Made by a program: the position numbers and the translations under genes. 64,000 nucleotides of DNA, taken from Sporomusa sp. KB1 (lineage in GTDB: Bacteria; Bacillota; Negativicutes; Sporomusales; Sporomusaceae). The stretch covers positions 205,773 through 269,772 of the forward strand of contig NZ_VLKC01000001.1 of NCBI RefSeq assembly GCF_007830295.1, in the 5' to 3' direction. The notes below the pieces were generated by a model that was not told the DNA's origin, made no database searches, and saw only the letters and a list, made by a program, of their open reading frames with translations. Positions 43,707-52,131 of the stretch are shown one piece after another. The number at the start of each line of letters is the position of its first letter. Within the stretch, counting starts at the first letter, position 1.

Positions 43707-43824
43707 AACGCAGGCCCCCCGATATATATGTAAATTTTATTATAGCACATTGAATCGAAAAAGTAATTTTTTACAGTTCTACGTATATCGGAGAGTAGTT
43801 ACCTTCTTAATTAATATCTTGGTA

Positions 43825-45099
43825 TTACATTCTTACGAAATTCATTACCGATTCCAACAAGTCTGGTACTGCTGTAGCAACTAACAAAAGTACGGTTAGT
43901 AAAATCAACACAACGGTAAAAACCCAGGCAACCACATTGTATAGGCGTGAATTTGAATAATCCCCCATTATATTCTTATCACTTGCGATTAAAACCATAA
44001 AGATTAAGATAGGCGGTAATAATACGCCGTTTACCACCTGCGAGGTAAGCATAACATGATAAAGTGACAATCCAGGCAACAGTACTAAAGCGGCGCCGAT
44101 AGCGATTAGTGCTGTATATAATCCGAAAAATACCGGAGCTTCTTCATACGACTTACTGATACCATGTTCAAAACCAAATGCTTCGCAGATAGCATAGGCG
44201 GTGCTAAGAGGCAAAATAAACGCCGCAAGCATGGAAGCGCCAAATAAACCGAAAGCAAAAAGCATGCTCGCGTATCTTCCGGCTAGTGGTTCCAAGGCAA
44301 GTGCTGCATCTTTTACCGTTTCGATTGATATATTGTTAACATACAATGTTGCTGCTGTAGCCACGATGATAAAGAATGCAACAAATCCAGTGAAGAAAGA
44401 GCCGATGAATACATCCCAGCGAGTATAGGCGTAATCTTTTGCCATTATCCCTTTATCTACGATCGAAGCCTGAACATAAAATTGTCCCCAGGGTGTAATT
44501 GTTGTTCCAATTACGCCAATCGCCATGAAAAGGAATTCGGCATTCCAGGAGAAAGATGGTGTTACCGAGGCAACTATTACTTCCTGCCAAGGCGGGTTAA
44601 CAATTACACCTGACAATACATAACTAAAAAAAGTTACGCACAAAGCAAGGAAAATTTTTTCAATTCGATCATAGCTTCCCATAACTACCAGCCACCAGAC
44701 TACTCCTGCAGTTAAAGGGACCGATACAAATTTGTTCACACCAAATATTTCAAAGCTTGTGGCAATGCCCGAAAACTCTGAGGCGGTTGTGCCTATATTA
44801 GCAATAAGCAGTACAACCATTGCAAAAAGTGTCCATCGTACACCAAATTGTTCACGAATTAAATCTGCAAGCCCTTTACCGGTGACAGCTCCAGTACGAG
44901 CGGAAATCTCCTGCGCAATAGCCAAACAAACAGTAGCAACAAACATAGTAAATAAAAGTGTATAACCATATTTTGCTCCTGCGGCCGCGTAGGTAGCAAC
45001 ACCGCCTGCGTCGTTATCAGCAAAAGCGGTCACAATACCTGGCCCCATAACAGCTAAAAAAATGCTAATACGCCCGCGAATACCTTTAACCAATTTCAC
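43825..45099 (-). CDS. NRAMP-family divalent metal transporter, probably magnesium
   Basis: About 424 residues with 11 or so transmembrane helices. The unwound first helix has VTAFADNDAGGVATY in place of the DPGN motif of Mn/Fe NRAMPs, and helix 6 has IGTTITPWGQFYV in place of the MPH methionine motif. Changes at these two sites are characteristic of NRAMP-related magnesium transporters. GTG 45099 is chosen because GGAGG is 8 bases upstream, overlapping the end of the preceding MgtE_N-type gene. Both are downstream of an M-box riboswitch, which supports magnesium as substrate. Confidence 0.85.
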   Translation of the reverse strand: MKLVKGIRGRISIFLAVMGPGIVTAFADNDAGGVATYAAAGAKYGYTLLFTMFVATVCLAIAQEISARTGAVTGKGLADLIREQFGVRWTLFAMVVLLIANIGTTASEFSGIATSFEIFGVNKFVSVPLTAGVVWWLVVMGSYDRIEKIFLALCVTFFSYVLSGVIVNPPWQEVIVASVTPSFSWNAEFLFMAIGVIGTTITPWGQFYVQASIVDKGIMAKDYAYTRWDVFIGSFFTGFVAFFIIVATAATLYVNNISIETVKDAALALEPLAGRYASMLFAFGLFGASMLAAFILPLSTAYAICEAFGFEHGISKSYEEAPVFFGLYTALIAIGAALVLLPGLSLYHVMLTSQVVNGVLLPPILIFMVLIASDKNIMGDYSNSRLYNVVAWVFTVVLILLTVLLLVATAVPDLLESVMNFVRM

Positions 45100-45101
45100 T
45101 A

Positions 45102-46388
45102 TCACCACCTCCAGAGCCGCCTGTTGACAATGTACCCAGAGCTTACATCCCCTCTGCCGCGCTCAGGGATCAATATTTCTAATACATCGTCAACAGTTAT
45201 AATTCCGAGCATTGTACTTTGTTCGTCAACTACGGGAACGGCCAGTAACCCGTACTTGTGTATAATGTCTGCCACCTTGCGATGACTATCATCATGCCGT
45301 ATATAGATCACTTTTTCATGCATAATATGGCCTAAATTAGCCTGTGGCGATGCAAGAATAAGTTCACGTAACGAAAGCGCTCCCAGTAACGTTTCGTTAT
45401 CATTAAGAACATAAATATAATAAATCGTCTCAGCAGTAGGTGCCAGCTCGCGTATTTTCTCAATTGCTGCTTCGGCTGTAATATTGGCGGACAATCCGAT
45501 ATACTCGGTAGTCATTAAAGCTCCTGCCGTGTCATCAGGATAATTCATCAATTCCTGAACTTCCTCAGCATCATCAGATTCCATTAAACTGAGTAATTCT
45601 TGTGATTTTTCGTCCGGAAGCTCACCTAATATATCGGCAGCTTCATCAGGCGGCATATCCTCCAAAAGATCTGAAGCTTGCTCCTGGTCCATCTGGGTGA
45701 TAATTTCGATCTGCGTATCCAGGTCCATTTCCGCCAGTGCCTCAATGGCCTGCCGAGAGTCTAAATTTTTAATAAAGCTAGCCCTGCTGTTATAATCTAG
45801 CTGCTCGATAATGTCCGCAATATCGGCGGGATGTAACTGACTGAACTGCTCTTTGTCACGGCTAAGCTGCAGGCTGGATGTCCGGTTTTCCAATGGTTTA
45901 ATAAACTGCCAGCCAATAAAATTGTGCGCCATGTTTTTAACCAAAAACTCTAAACCGAGACGCCTAAATAGTCCTCGTAAACCAATATCTACAGCCACTA
46001 ATACTAAGTCCCGTTGATTCTCATGCGCTACCCATGTTAGGGTTATGTCGTTGACCCGAACCAGTTTCGATCCTTTAAAATCAATAATCTGCTTATCAAG
46101 CAGCCATTTGCGGACATAGATTTCATCATCTTGCAGCGGAATCATTACATGGGGTGCAAATTCACCGGCAAGTTGTATATGCTTGCTGCTCACTTCTGAT
46201 ACAAACTTTATGGGAACCAATCCCTGGGTATTTCGCCCATACTTGATTCCAGTTACTCGCGGTGCGGCGCTGTCCCATTTTACTACCATATCTTTTACCT
46301 TACCTATGTGCTGTCCAGCCGCGTCAAGAATTGGTTTGCCCATGAGTTGACTGAAATAAAATTCACCGATAATCGCTGCCATAGTCAT
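45102..46388 (-). CDS. Soluble PRC-barrel/MgtE_N/CBS protein (Mg sensor-like)
   Basis: A 428-residue protein without transmembrane helices. Two PRC-barrel-like segments (about 8-75, LMGKPILDAAGQHIGKVKDM, and 90-170) precede an MgtE N-terminal superhelix (about 190-290: LHPADIADIIEQLDYNSRAS, DMPPDEAADILGELPDEKS). Two CBS domains (about 295-415) complete it, from DDTAGALMTTEYIGL to LGIITVDDVLEILIPE. In MgtE these cytosolic domains gate the channel by sensing Mg; here the channel domain is missing and an NRAMP-type transporter follows directly. ATG 46388 has GGAGG 7 bases upstream. First gene after the M-box. Confidence 0.85.
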   Translation of the reverse strand: MTMAAIIGEFYFSQLMGKPILDAAGQHIGKVKDMVVKWDSAAPRVTGIKYGRNTQGLVPIKFVSEVSSKHIQLAGEFAPHVMIPLQDDEIYVRKWLLDKQIIDFKGSKLVRVNDITLTWVAHENQRDLVLVAVDIGLRGLFRRLGLEFLVKNMAHNFIGWQFIKPLENRTSSLQLSRDKEQFSQLHPADIADIIEQLDYNSRASFIKNLDSRQAIEALAEMDLDTQIEIITQMDQEQASDLLEDMPPDEAADILGELPDEKSQELLSLMESDDAEEVQELMNYPDDTAGALMTTEYIGLSANITAEAAIEKIRELAPTAETIYYIYVLNDNETLLGALSLRELILASPQANLGHIMHEKVIYIRHDDSHRKVADIIHKYGLLAVPVVDEQSTMLGIITVDDVLEILIPERGRGDVSSGYIVNRRLWRW

Positions 46389-46495
46389 ACCATTACCTCC
46401 TATATACATAGGTCCGGCCTATCAATTTTACTTTAAACGACAGGCAGAACGTTTGCTCGTTGCAACACCACCTCCTTGGATATCAGAGTATGCAT

Positions 46496-46526
46496 AAAAC
46501 AAAGTAGACCTTCTCCTGTTTTGAAG
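46496..46526 (-). terminator. M-box expression-platform terminator
   Basis: On the minus strand AGGCCTTCT pairs with AGAAGGTCT, followed by ACTTTGTTTT, between the aptamer and the MgtE_N-type gene. Confidence 0.6.
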
Positions 46527-46566
46527 AAGGCCTATCATTAGTCAATGAATAGCAATGTTTGCGACC

Positions 46567-46732
46567 TCCTCTACTCGTTTAGTTTTAGCACTGCATAACG
46601 TAGAGCTGGATTCTTACTCAGCCACATTAAGTAAAACCTTAATTCGGTAGTACCTGTTAACCCATTGGCGTCTCTCGACGTTTCCGGGTAGTGGCATTTT
46701 TTTATGCAGGAGCCTCACCTAACAGAGAATTG
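46567..46732 (-). promoter_or_regulatory. M-box (ykoK leader) magnesium riboswitch
   Basis: The minus strand contains the conserved M-box core: GTTAGGTGAGGCTCCTGCAT, then CTACCCGGAAACGTCGAGAG and ACGCCAATGGGTTAACAGG, followed by the variable arms. High Mg is expected to favour the downstream terminator and shut off the operon. The outer helix limits are approximate. Confidence 0.93.
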
Positions 46733-46740
46733 TTTAGTTT

Positions 46741-46770
46741 AGTGTATGATTTAACAGGCATGAATGTCAA
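46741..46770 (-). promoter_or_regulatory. Promoter of the M-box operon
   Basis: TTGACA (46765-46770), 18-base spacer, TACACT (46741-46746) on the minus strand, placing the start about 5 bases before the aptamer. Confidence 0.75.
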
Positions 46771-46968
46771 TACCAGCAGTGAAATTTAACATATTGTTAA
46801 ATTTACAATGGTTTTTGCCATATTTTTAGCCCCAGCCATTGCACCAGTACTATTCATGAATATTATAGCCAATATCACAATAATGATAAAGTCTTTCTTT
46901 TAGTCTCTTCAACTAAAAGAAAAACCAGTCAAGGTACTATCAAACTACCTCAACCAGCTCATCGTAAA

Positions 46969-47859
46969 CTACACATTATCCACAGTCTTAATACAGTTCT
47001 TGCCCGAGCGTTTCGCTAAGTATAGCCCTTGGTCGGCACGCTGGATAAAGTCTTTAACTGAATCATTCCTTTGAAAATAACTTACACCGCCACTCACAGT
47101 AACAGAGACTGAATTACTTCCAGCTACATTACTATTGATTGTCTTGTCAGCAATTCTACCTCGAATGCGATTCGCTACCTCAATCGCCTGGCTTCGACTT
47201 GTATTGTTCAAAACTACAAGAAATTCTTCGCCGCCATACCTTCCGCATATGTCAGTTTTGCTAATACTTTCCAGGATTGTTGAGGCTACTTGCTGCAAGA
47301 CTATATCGCCAACCGCATGACCATACCGATCATTAACCAGTTTAAAATTGTCAATATCCAGCATTATTACAGCCAAGCAACTTCTTTGTTGGCGGACTGT
47401 TTCACTATGGTGTTCCAACAGCTTATCTAAATAATAGCGATTGTAAATATGGCAGAGTCCGTCTTTTTGAGCCTGTTCCTTTAATAATTGTCCCTCGACT
47501 TTCTCGGTTACATCCATACAACTGCCAATATAGCCGGTAAATACCCCCTCGTCGTCATATACGGGAACGCCTCTATCATTAATCCAGCGATAATTCCCGT
47601 CAAATCGCCTCAGTCGGTATTCCATTTCAAAGGGCGCCCTTTTGGCAAAAGACTCAAGATAGACCTGCAGACATTTGTTATAGTCATCTGGATGCACTCC
47701 CGCGGTCCAACCATCGCCGATTTCTTGTTCAATTGTACGTCCTGTGAATTTTAGCCAAGTCCGATTGAAATAATCACACTTTGCATCAAGCCCCGCCCGC
47801 CAAATCATATTGGGAGTTGATTCAACAATTAATTTGTACTGCTTAAAATCCAGTTCCAT
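46969..47859 (-). CDS. PAS-GGDEF diguanylate cyclase
   Basis: A 296-residue soluble protein. A PAS domain (about 8-125: KLIVESTPNMIWRAGLDAKC, FEMEYRLRRFDGNYRWINDR, GYIGSCMDVTEK) is followed by a GGDEF domain (about 130-290). The active signature is RYGGEEFLVVL, with VIMLDIDNFKLVNDRYGHAV before it. It should make cyclic-di-GMP in response to a PAS-bound signal. An RxxD-type inhibitory site is not obvious. ATG 47859 follows GAGAGGGTG. No operon partner. Confidence 0.9.
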   Translation of the reverse strand: MELDFKQYKLIVESTPNMIWRAGLDAKCDYFNRTWLKFTGRTIEQEIGDGWTAGVHPDDYNKCLQVYLESFAKRAPFEMEYRLRRFDGNYRWINDRGVPVYDDEGVFTGYIGSCMDVTEKVEGQLLKEQAQKDGLCHIYNRYYLDKLLEHHSETVRQQRSCLAVIMLDIDNFKLVNDRYGHAVGDIVLQQVASTILESISKTDICGRYGGEEFLVVLNNTSRSQAIEVANRIRGRIADKTINSNVAGSNSVSVTVSGGVSYFQRNDSVKDFIQRADQGLYLAKRSGKNCIKTVDNV

Positions 47860-48209
47860 TATCTCACCCTCTCTTAGATTTACTTTAATAGTGAGCTAGT
47901 AACTGCCTTCACCATGTATTCCTTTTAGAATTAATATATAGACTGGAGCTTACCTAAGAGAAGTTTTACTATCACGAATAACGATATTATCTACTACTTC
48001 TCCAATAACTGACATATTCCTCTAGGATTTTTATAGATAACATTCAGACCTTTTATTTCTTTTGCACCAAAACCGTTGCTTGCTCCGCCCACCTCCTCGA
48101 TAGCTTTTAATCAGACTTCACCCTCATCTTACTGTTTTTATGTAACATTACGTTGATAATCGCAATATAATATATAAACCAGTAATGCTTTAGCTAGGGA
48201 GGGATCTTT
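47860..48209. other. Intergenic region with only a doubtful short frame
   Basis: A 32-codon minus-strand frame (47994-48092, GTG start, including KEIKGLNVIYKNPRGICQLL) reads like protein but has no spaced ribosome site. It may be a remnant. Nothing else seen. Confidence 0.35.
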
Positions 48210-48296
48210 ATGCCAGAGTTATTAGCGGCAATCTCCCTACTTGGTCTTATCGGCATTGGTGTATTCACTTACCTTCAGTCCTGCCGCAAAAACTAG
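48210..48296 (+). CDS. 28-residue single-helix membrane peptide
   Basis: ATG 48210 behind GGGAGGG opens a 28-residue frame (MPELLAAISLLGLIGIGVFT then YLQSCRKN) ending just where a strong terminator begins. It is one transmembrane helix with a short basic Cys-containing tail. The tight ribosome-site/frame/terminator arrangement supports a real mini-gene. Function unknown; such peptides often bind larger membrane proteins, but no partner is suggested here. Confidence 0.6.
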   Translation: MPELLAAISLLGLIGIGVFTYLQSCRKN

Positions 48297-48324
48297 GCGA
48301 CACTTTGTTGTCGCCTAGTTTTTG
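48291..48324 (+). terminator. Terminator of the mini membrane peptide gene
   Basis: Arms 48291-48302 and 48309-48320 (AACTAGGCGACA and exact complement) followed by TTTTTG. Confidence 0.9.
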
Positions 48325-48347
48325 TTGTCTGTAACCCCATATTCGAC

Positions 48348-50816
48348 TTATATGAATAAATTTACATTGGAATCTTCCGCTTCGTTAAGATAATAACCGA
48401 CACCGCCATATTTTATGCCGTCAATCAGTTCTTCCGGCTGTAAACCCATTACATCCATGGACATTTGGCAAGCGACTATCTCAATTCCTGAAGCTAAGGC
48501 CGCTTGAATAAGTTCTTCGAGAGAACTTACATTTTTATTTTTCATCACCATACGCATCATTTTACTCCCCATCCCCATCATATTCATATTGGAGAGGTTT
48601 AGCTCTTTACTGCCTTTGGGCATCATTAGACCAAACATTTTATCAATAAAGCCTTTCTTTACGGAAACATGTTCGGATTTTCTTAGAATATTTAAACCCC
48701 AGAAGGTGAAAAATAAAGTTACCTTTTTTCCCATCGAAGCCGCGCCGTTGGCTATAATAAAGGCAGCCATAGCTTTGTCGAGGTCTCCACTAAAGACAAC
48801 TATGGTTTTGTTGTCTTTCATTGGTAAGGTGGACACGCTTTGATTTGTAATTTTAGGATCACTGCCTTTTTTCACATAGGCTATAATTTGACCTTGCTCT
48901 TTCTTTATATCGAGAAGTTCATTATTTGTTCGAATGCACCAGGCTTTACTATCTTCATAGAAACCTGGATCAGAGGCAACTACTTTAAGGATTTGGCCAT
49001 TGCCCATTTCATCAATCGATGCTTTAACTTGCATCAAAGGGCCGGGGCAACTTAGCCCGCTAACATCCAATAATTTATCATAGTCTTTTGTTGGGAATTT
49101 TGCCTCTTTAATAAGCTGCGTATCAGGATCTATGATAGATTTTTTCTTAGAAACAGCGGTAGTACTATCTGGTTTAAAGCGCAGTGCGGATGCGGATTTG
49201 TAACCGCCAGTCATGTTTTTAACGTTAAAACCATGTTGGGTTAAAATTCGCGATGCGATATAGCCCCGCAATCCTACCTGGCAGTATGCTAGAATTGGTT
49301 TGCTTTTATCCAGCTTGTCTAACTCTTGTCTCAGTTTATCAACAGGGAGGTTGATGGCTCCTTCCAAATGGCCATTTTCAAACTCAAATTCAGTTCGGAC
49401 ATCCACTAATTGAGTTTCCTCTTTATTGTAGTTTTCCAATTCCTCGTAAGTAAACGTTTCAACACGACCTGCCAAGACATTTTCTGCTACATAGCCAGCC
49501 ATATTAACAGGATCTTTAGCCGAAGAAAAAGGCGGTGCATAGCAAAGTTCAAGTTCTGCTAAATCGGATACTTTCCCCTTAAGACGAATTACAGTAGCAA
49601 TTACGTCAATGCGTTTATCTACGCCGTCAGAGCCAACTGCCTGTGCTCCCAAAATAGTACCTTCCTCGTTAAAGATAAGCTTTAATGACAATGGCAATGC
49701 TCCCGGATAATAGGAGGCATGGGATACAGGATGCACGTAAATTACCTTATAAGGAATAGTTAATCGTTTGAGTGTTCTTTCATTACTGCCTGTACTTGCG
49801 GCCGTTAGACTGAAAACCTTGAGTATCGAGGTTCCCTGAGTACCCTTATAGGTGGAAGTTAATCCAGCAATATTATCGGCTGCAATTCTTCCTTGCTTGT
49901 TCGCTGGACCAGCCAAAGGAATTGCCACATTTTGTTTTGTTACAAAGTCAACAACTTCAATGGCATCACCTACGGCATAAACACCTGGACAGGAAGTTTC
50001 CAGCTTTTCATTAACAAGAATGTGTCCTTTAGCCCCTAATTCAATGCCACTGCCTTTAAGAAACCTGGTATCCGGTGTTACTCCAATGGCTAGAATAACC
50101 GTATCAGCAGTAAGTGATTTACCGCTATTTAAAACGACCTCTATCGTGCTGCCTTTATCTTCAAAGGATTTTACACCATCGCTTAGCAAAAGTTTTACAT
50201 TGCTATTCTCCAATTCCTTTTCCACAATAACTGCCATATCTGTGTCAAAAGGCGGCAAGATATGAGGTGCTGCTTCTACCAGGGTTACTTCTAATCCCCG
50301 GTCTTTTAGGTTTTCCGCCATCTCCACACCGATAAAACCGCCACCAATAACGACGGCCTGCCTGACTTCTTGTTTTTCAATAAAACTTTTTATTGTATCG
50401 GTATCAGGAATATTTCGTAATGTGAAAATCTTATCGCTGTCAATTCCCGGAATGGGCGGTCTAATCGCTTTAGCCCCCGGAGATAATACTAGATAGTCGT
50501 AGGATTCTTCATAGATGCCTCTATCTTTACTGTTTACGGTTACTGTTTTTCGATCAGGATTAATACTAGTTACTTCGCTATGAATTCGGACATCAATAGC
50601 AAACCGTTCTTGCATACTTTGTGGTGTCTGCACCAAAAGCTTACTTCGCTCCTTGATGTTTTGTCCGATATAATACGGCAAGCCACAGTTGGCAAAGGAA
50701 ATATGCTGATCCCTCTCAAACATAATGATTTCAGCTGTTTCGTCTAATCTTCTCAGTCTTGCTGCCGCAGATGCTCCTCCGGCAACTCCACCAACTAATA
50801 ATACCTTTTTAGCCAT
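48348..50816 (-). CDS. CoA-disulfide reductase / rhodanese / TusA / DsrE four-domain fusion
   Basis: An 822-residue enzyme of sulfur metabolism. Residues 1-445 form an FAD/NAD(P)H CoA-disulfide reductase-like domain (VLLVGGVAGGASAAARLRRL; active Cys in ISFANCGLPYYIG; second nucleotide site VVIGGGFIGVEMAENLKD). Residues about 460-545 form a rhodanese domain with active Cys in LAYCQVGLRGY. Residues about 580-650 form a TusA domain (LDVSGLSCPGPLMQVK). Residues about 660-822 form a DsrE-type domain (VVFSGDLDKAMAAFIIANGA ... EIVACQMSMDVMG). The chain could pass sulfane sulfur between its cysteines. It lies 41 bases downstream of an ArsR gene on the same strand. Confidence 0.92.
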   Translation of the reverse strand: MAKKVLLVGGVAGGASAAARLRRLDETAEIIMFERDQHISFANCGLPYYIGQNIKERSKLLVQTPQSMQERFAIDVRIHSEVTSINPDRKTVTVNSKDRGIYEESYDYLVLSPGAKAIRPPIPGIDSDKIFTLRNIPDTDTIKSFIEKQEVRQAVVIGGGFIGVEMAENLKDRGLEVTLVEAAPHILPPFDTDMAVIVEKELENSNVKLLLSDGVKSFEDKGSTIEVVLNSGKSLTADTVILAIGVTPDTRFLKGSGIELGAKGHILVNEKLETSCPGVYAVGDAIEVVDFVTKQNVAIPLAGPANKQGRIAADNIAGLTSTYKGTQGTSILKVFSLTAASTGSNERTLKRLTIPYKVIYVHPVSHASYYPGALPLSLKLIFNEEGTILGAQAVGSDGVDKRIDVIATVIRLKGKVSDLAELELCYAPPFSSAKDPVNMAGYVAENVLAGRVETFTYEELENYNKEETQLVDVRTEFEFENGHLEGAINLPVDKLRQELDKLDKSKPILAYCQVGLRGYIASRILTQHGFNVKNMTGGYKSASALRFKPDSTTAVSKKKSIIDPDTQLIKEAKFPTKDYDKLLDVSGLSCPGPLMQVKASIDEMGNGQILKVVASDPGFYEDSKAWCIRTNNELLDIKKEQGQIIAYVKKGSDPKITNQSVSTLPMKDNKTIVVFSGDLDKAMAAFIIANGAASMGKKVTLFFTFWGLNILRKSEHVSVKKGFIDKMFGLMMPKGSKELNLSNMNMMGMGSKMMRMVMKNKNVSSLEELIQAALASGIEIVACQMSMDVMGLQPEELIDGIKYGGVGYYLNEAEDSNVNLFI

Positions 50817-50857
50817 GATAATACCTCCTTTAAAAATTTAAGTGAAAACAAACATCG

Positions 50858-51148
50858 TTATGTCCTGCTTTTAAATAGGACATCGACCAAGGCGATTGCT
50901 TTCTGATCACGTACTTTATAATTAATCTCCAAACCATTGCGAACACCTTCGATAACACCGGCTGCTCTTAGTTTTTGTAAATGCTGGGATATTGTTGATT
51001 GAGGAGCATTAAGACAATTCTGCATGTGTGAAACGTTGCATTCACCTTTTTCAATCAGACCTTTTACAATACATAGCCTGATCGGATGAGCAAGCACTTT
51101 CAAAAGTTCCGCTGCTTCAGTAAATAGGGAAAGATCACCAACATCCAT
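50858..51148 (-). CDS. ArsR-family repressor, possible sulfide/persulfide sensor
   Basis: A 96-residue winged-helix regulator (LKVLAHPIRLCIVKGLIEKG, NAPQSTISQHLQKLRAAGVI, GVRNGLEINYKV). Three cysteines (in LCIVKG, GECNVS and MQNCLN) could form a thiol switch. Because it directly precedes the CoA-disulfide reductase/rhodanese fusion gene, a reactive-sulfur sensor of the BigR/SqrR kind is plausible, although Cys spacing is not proof. ATG 51148 has a GGTGAT-type site; GTG 51157 is an alternative. Confidence 0.8.
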   Translation of the reverse strand: MDVGDLSLFTEAAELLKVLAHPIRLCIVKGLIEKGECNVSHMQNCLNAPQSTISQHLQKLRAAGVIEGVRNGLEINYKVRDQKAIALVDVLFKSRT

Positions 51149-51306
51149 GTATATCACCTTCTACGTTGTATTGTTTTATTTATATATTACAATATTACGA
51201 TATATATGTCAATCTACTTCCAGTTAGCTTCGGGTCATACTTTCTGCCACACAGAAATTCCGCCAAGGCTTCTGAAACATTATAAGTATCATTGTCCTCC
51301 CCAAAA

Positions 51307-51358
51307 TTGACAATGTATAGCACCAGTGCTATACTCAAATAAAACAAACGATTGTTTG
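51307..51358 (+). promoter_or_regulatory. Consensus promoter and operator of the tetR gene
   Basis: TTGACA (51307-51312), 17-base spacer, TATACT (51330-51335). The inverted repeat CAAAC-GATT-GTTTG (51345-51358) sits right at the predicted transcription start, ideal for autorepression. Confidence 0.82.
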
Positions 51359-51401
51359 AATTAAAGCAAGGCCTATTACATTTCTAAAAGAGGTTATTGT
51401 C

Positions 51402-52010
51402 ATGGAAAATAAGACCCGCTTAAAATTGATTGAAGTTGCAACAGAACTGTTTGCTGTCAAAGGATTTGCCGCTGTATCAGTACGCGAACTGACCGTGGCC
51501 GCTCAAACTAACGTATCTGCTATTTCTTATTATTTTAACGGCAAGGAGGGACTTTACGAGGCCGTATTGATAGAACAACTTTCTCCCATTCTGCAGGCAA
51601 TAGGAAAAGTACAAAAAAATGATTCTACCTCGCCCGTCGCGCAGCTCACCCTTTATGCCAACCAGATTGCGCATATACATGCGCTGCGCCCCCTTATATC
51701 CCGTTTTATATACAGCGAAGTGACGAATCCCACAGAATACGGTGCACCTATTATCGAAAAACATCTATCGCAGGTCTATCAGTTTATAGATGCTACCTTA
51801 CGGGAAGGCATTGCCAGAGGTTACCTTAGGGAAGACTTAAATATTACATATGCAGCAGTTTCGCTAGTTGGTATTCTAAACTTTTATTTCATTGCCAAAC
51901 CTTTTGTTTCCAAAATTTTTCCCTTGCCGGAACATGCCGATAGTGAATCCGAATATGTAGCGCATGCCTTTCGTATTTATCTGCACGGTATTATGAACTC
52001 GGAAACCTAG
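51402..52010 (+). CDS. TetR-family repressor of the EmrAB-type pump
   Basis: A 202-residue regulator with N-terminal helix-turn-helix (RLKLIEVATELFAVKGFAAV, VSAISYYFNGKEGLYEAVL) and a C-terminal domain of the CerR/AefR-like kind. ATG 51402 follows AAGAGG. Its own promoter and the region before the pump genes carry related palindromes, so it most likely represses itself and the pump until a toxic ligand binds. Confidence 0.88.
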   Translation: MENKTRLKLIEVATELFAVKGFAAVSVRELTVAAQTNVSAISYYFNGKEGLYEAVLIEQLSPILQAIGKVQKNDSTSPVAQLTLYANQIAHIHALRPLISRFIYSEVTNPTEYGAPIIEKHLSQVYQFIDATLREGIARGYLREDLNITYAAVSLVGILNFYFIAKPFVSKIFPLPEHADSESEYVAHAFRIYLHGIMNSET

Positions 52011-52084
52011 TAATTATGTAATTACAAGGTAAAACAAAGGCTACAAGTTGATTTATAAAGATGGATGATCGTCTCAGCCGATCC

Positions 52085-52100
52085 AAACAAACGTTTGTTT
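52085..52100. promoter_or_regulatory. Perfect palindromic operator before the pump genes
   Basis: AAACAAACGTTTGTTT, a perfect 16-bp palindrome 32 bases before the pump start codon, shares its half-site with the operator at 51345-51358. Confidence 0.8.
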
Positions 52101-52131
52101 ATTGATAATTTTTTAGGAAAAGAGAGATTGT

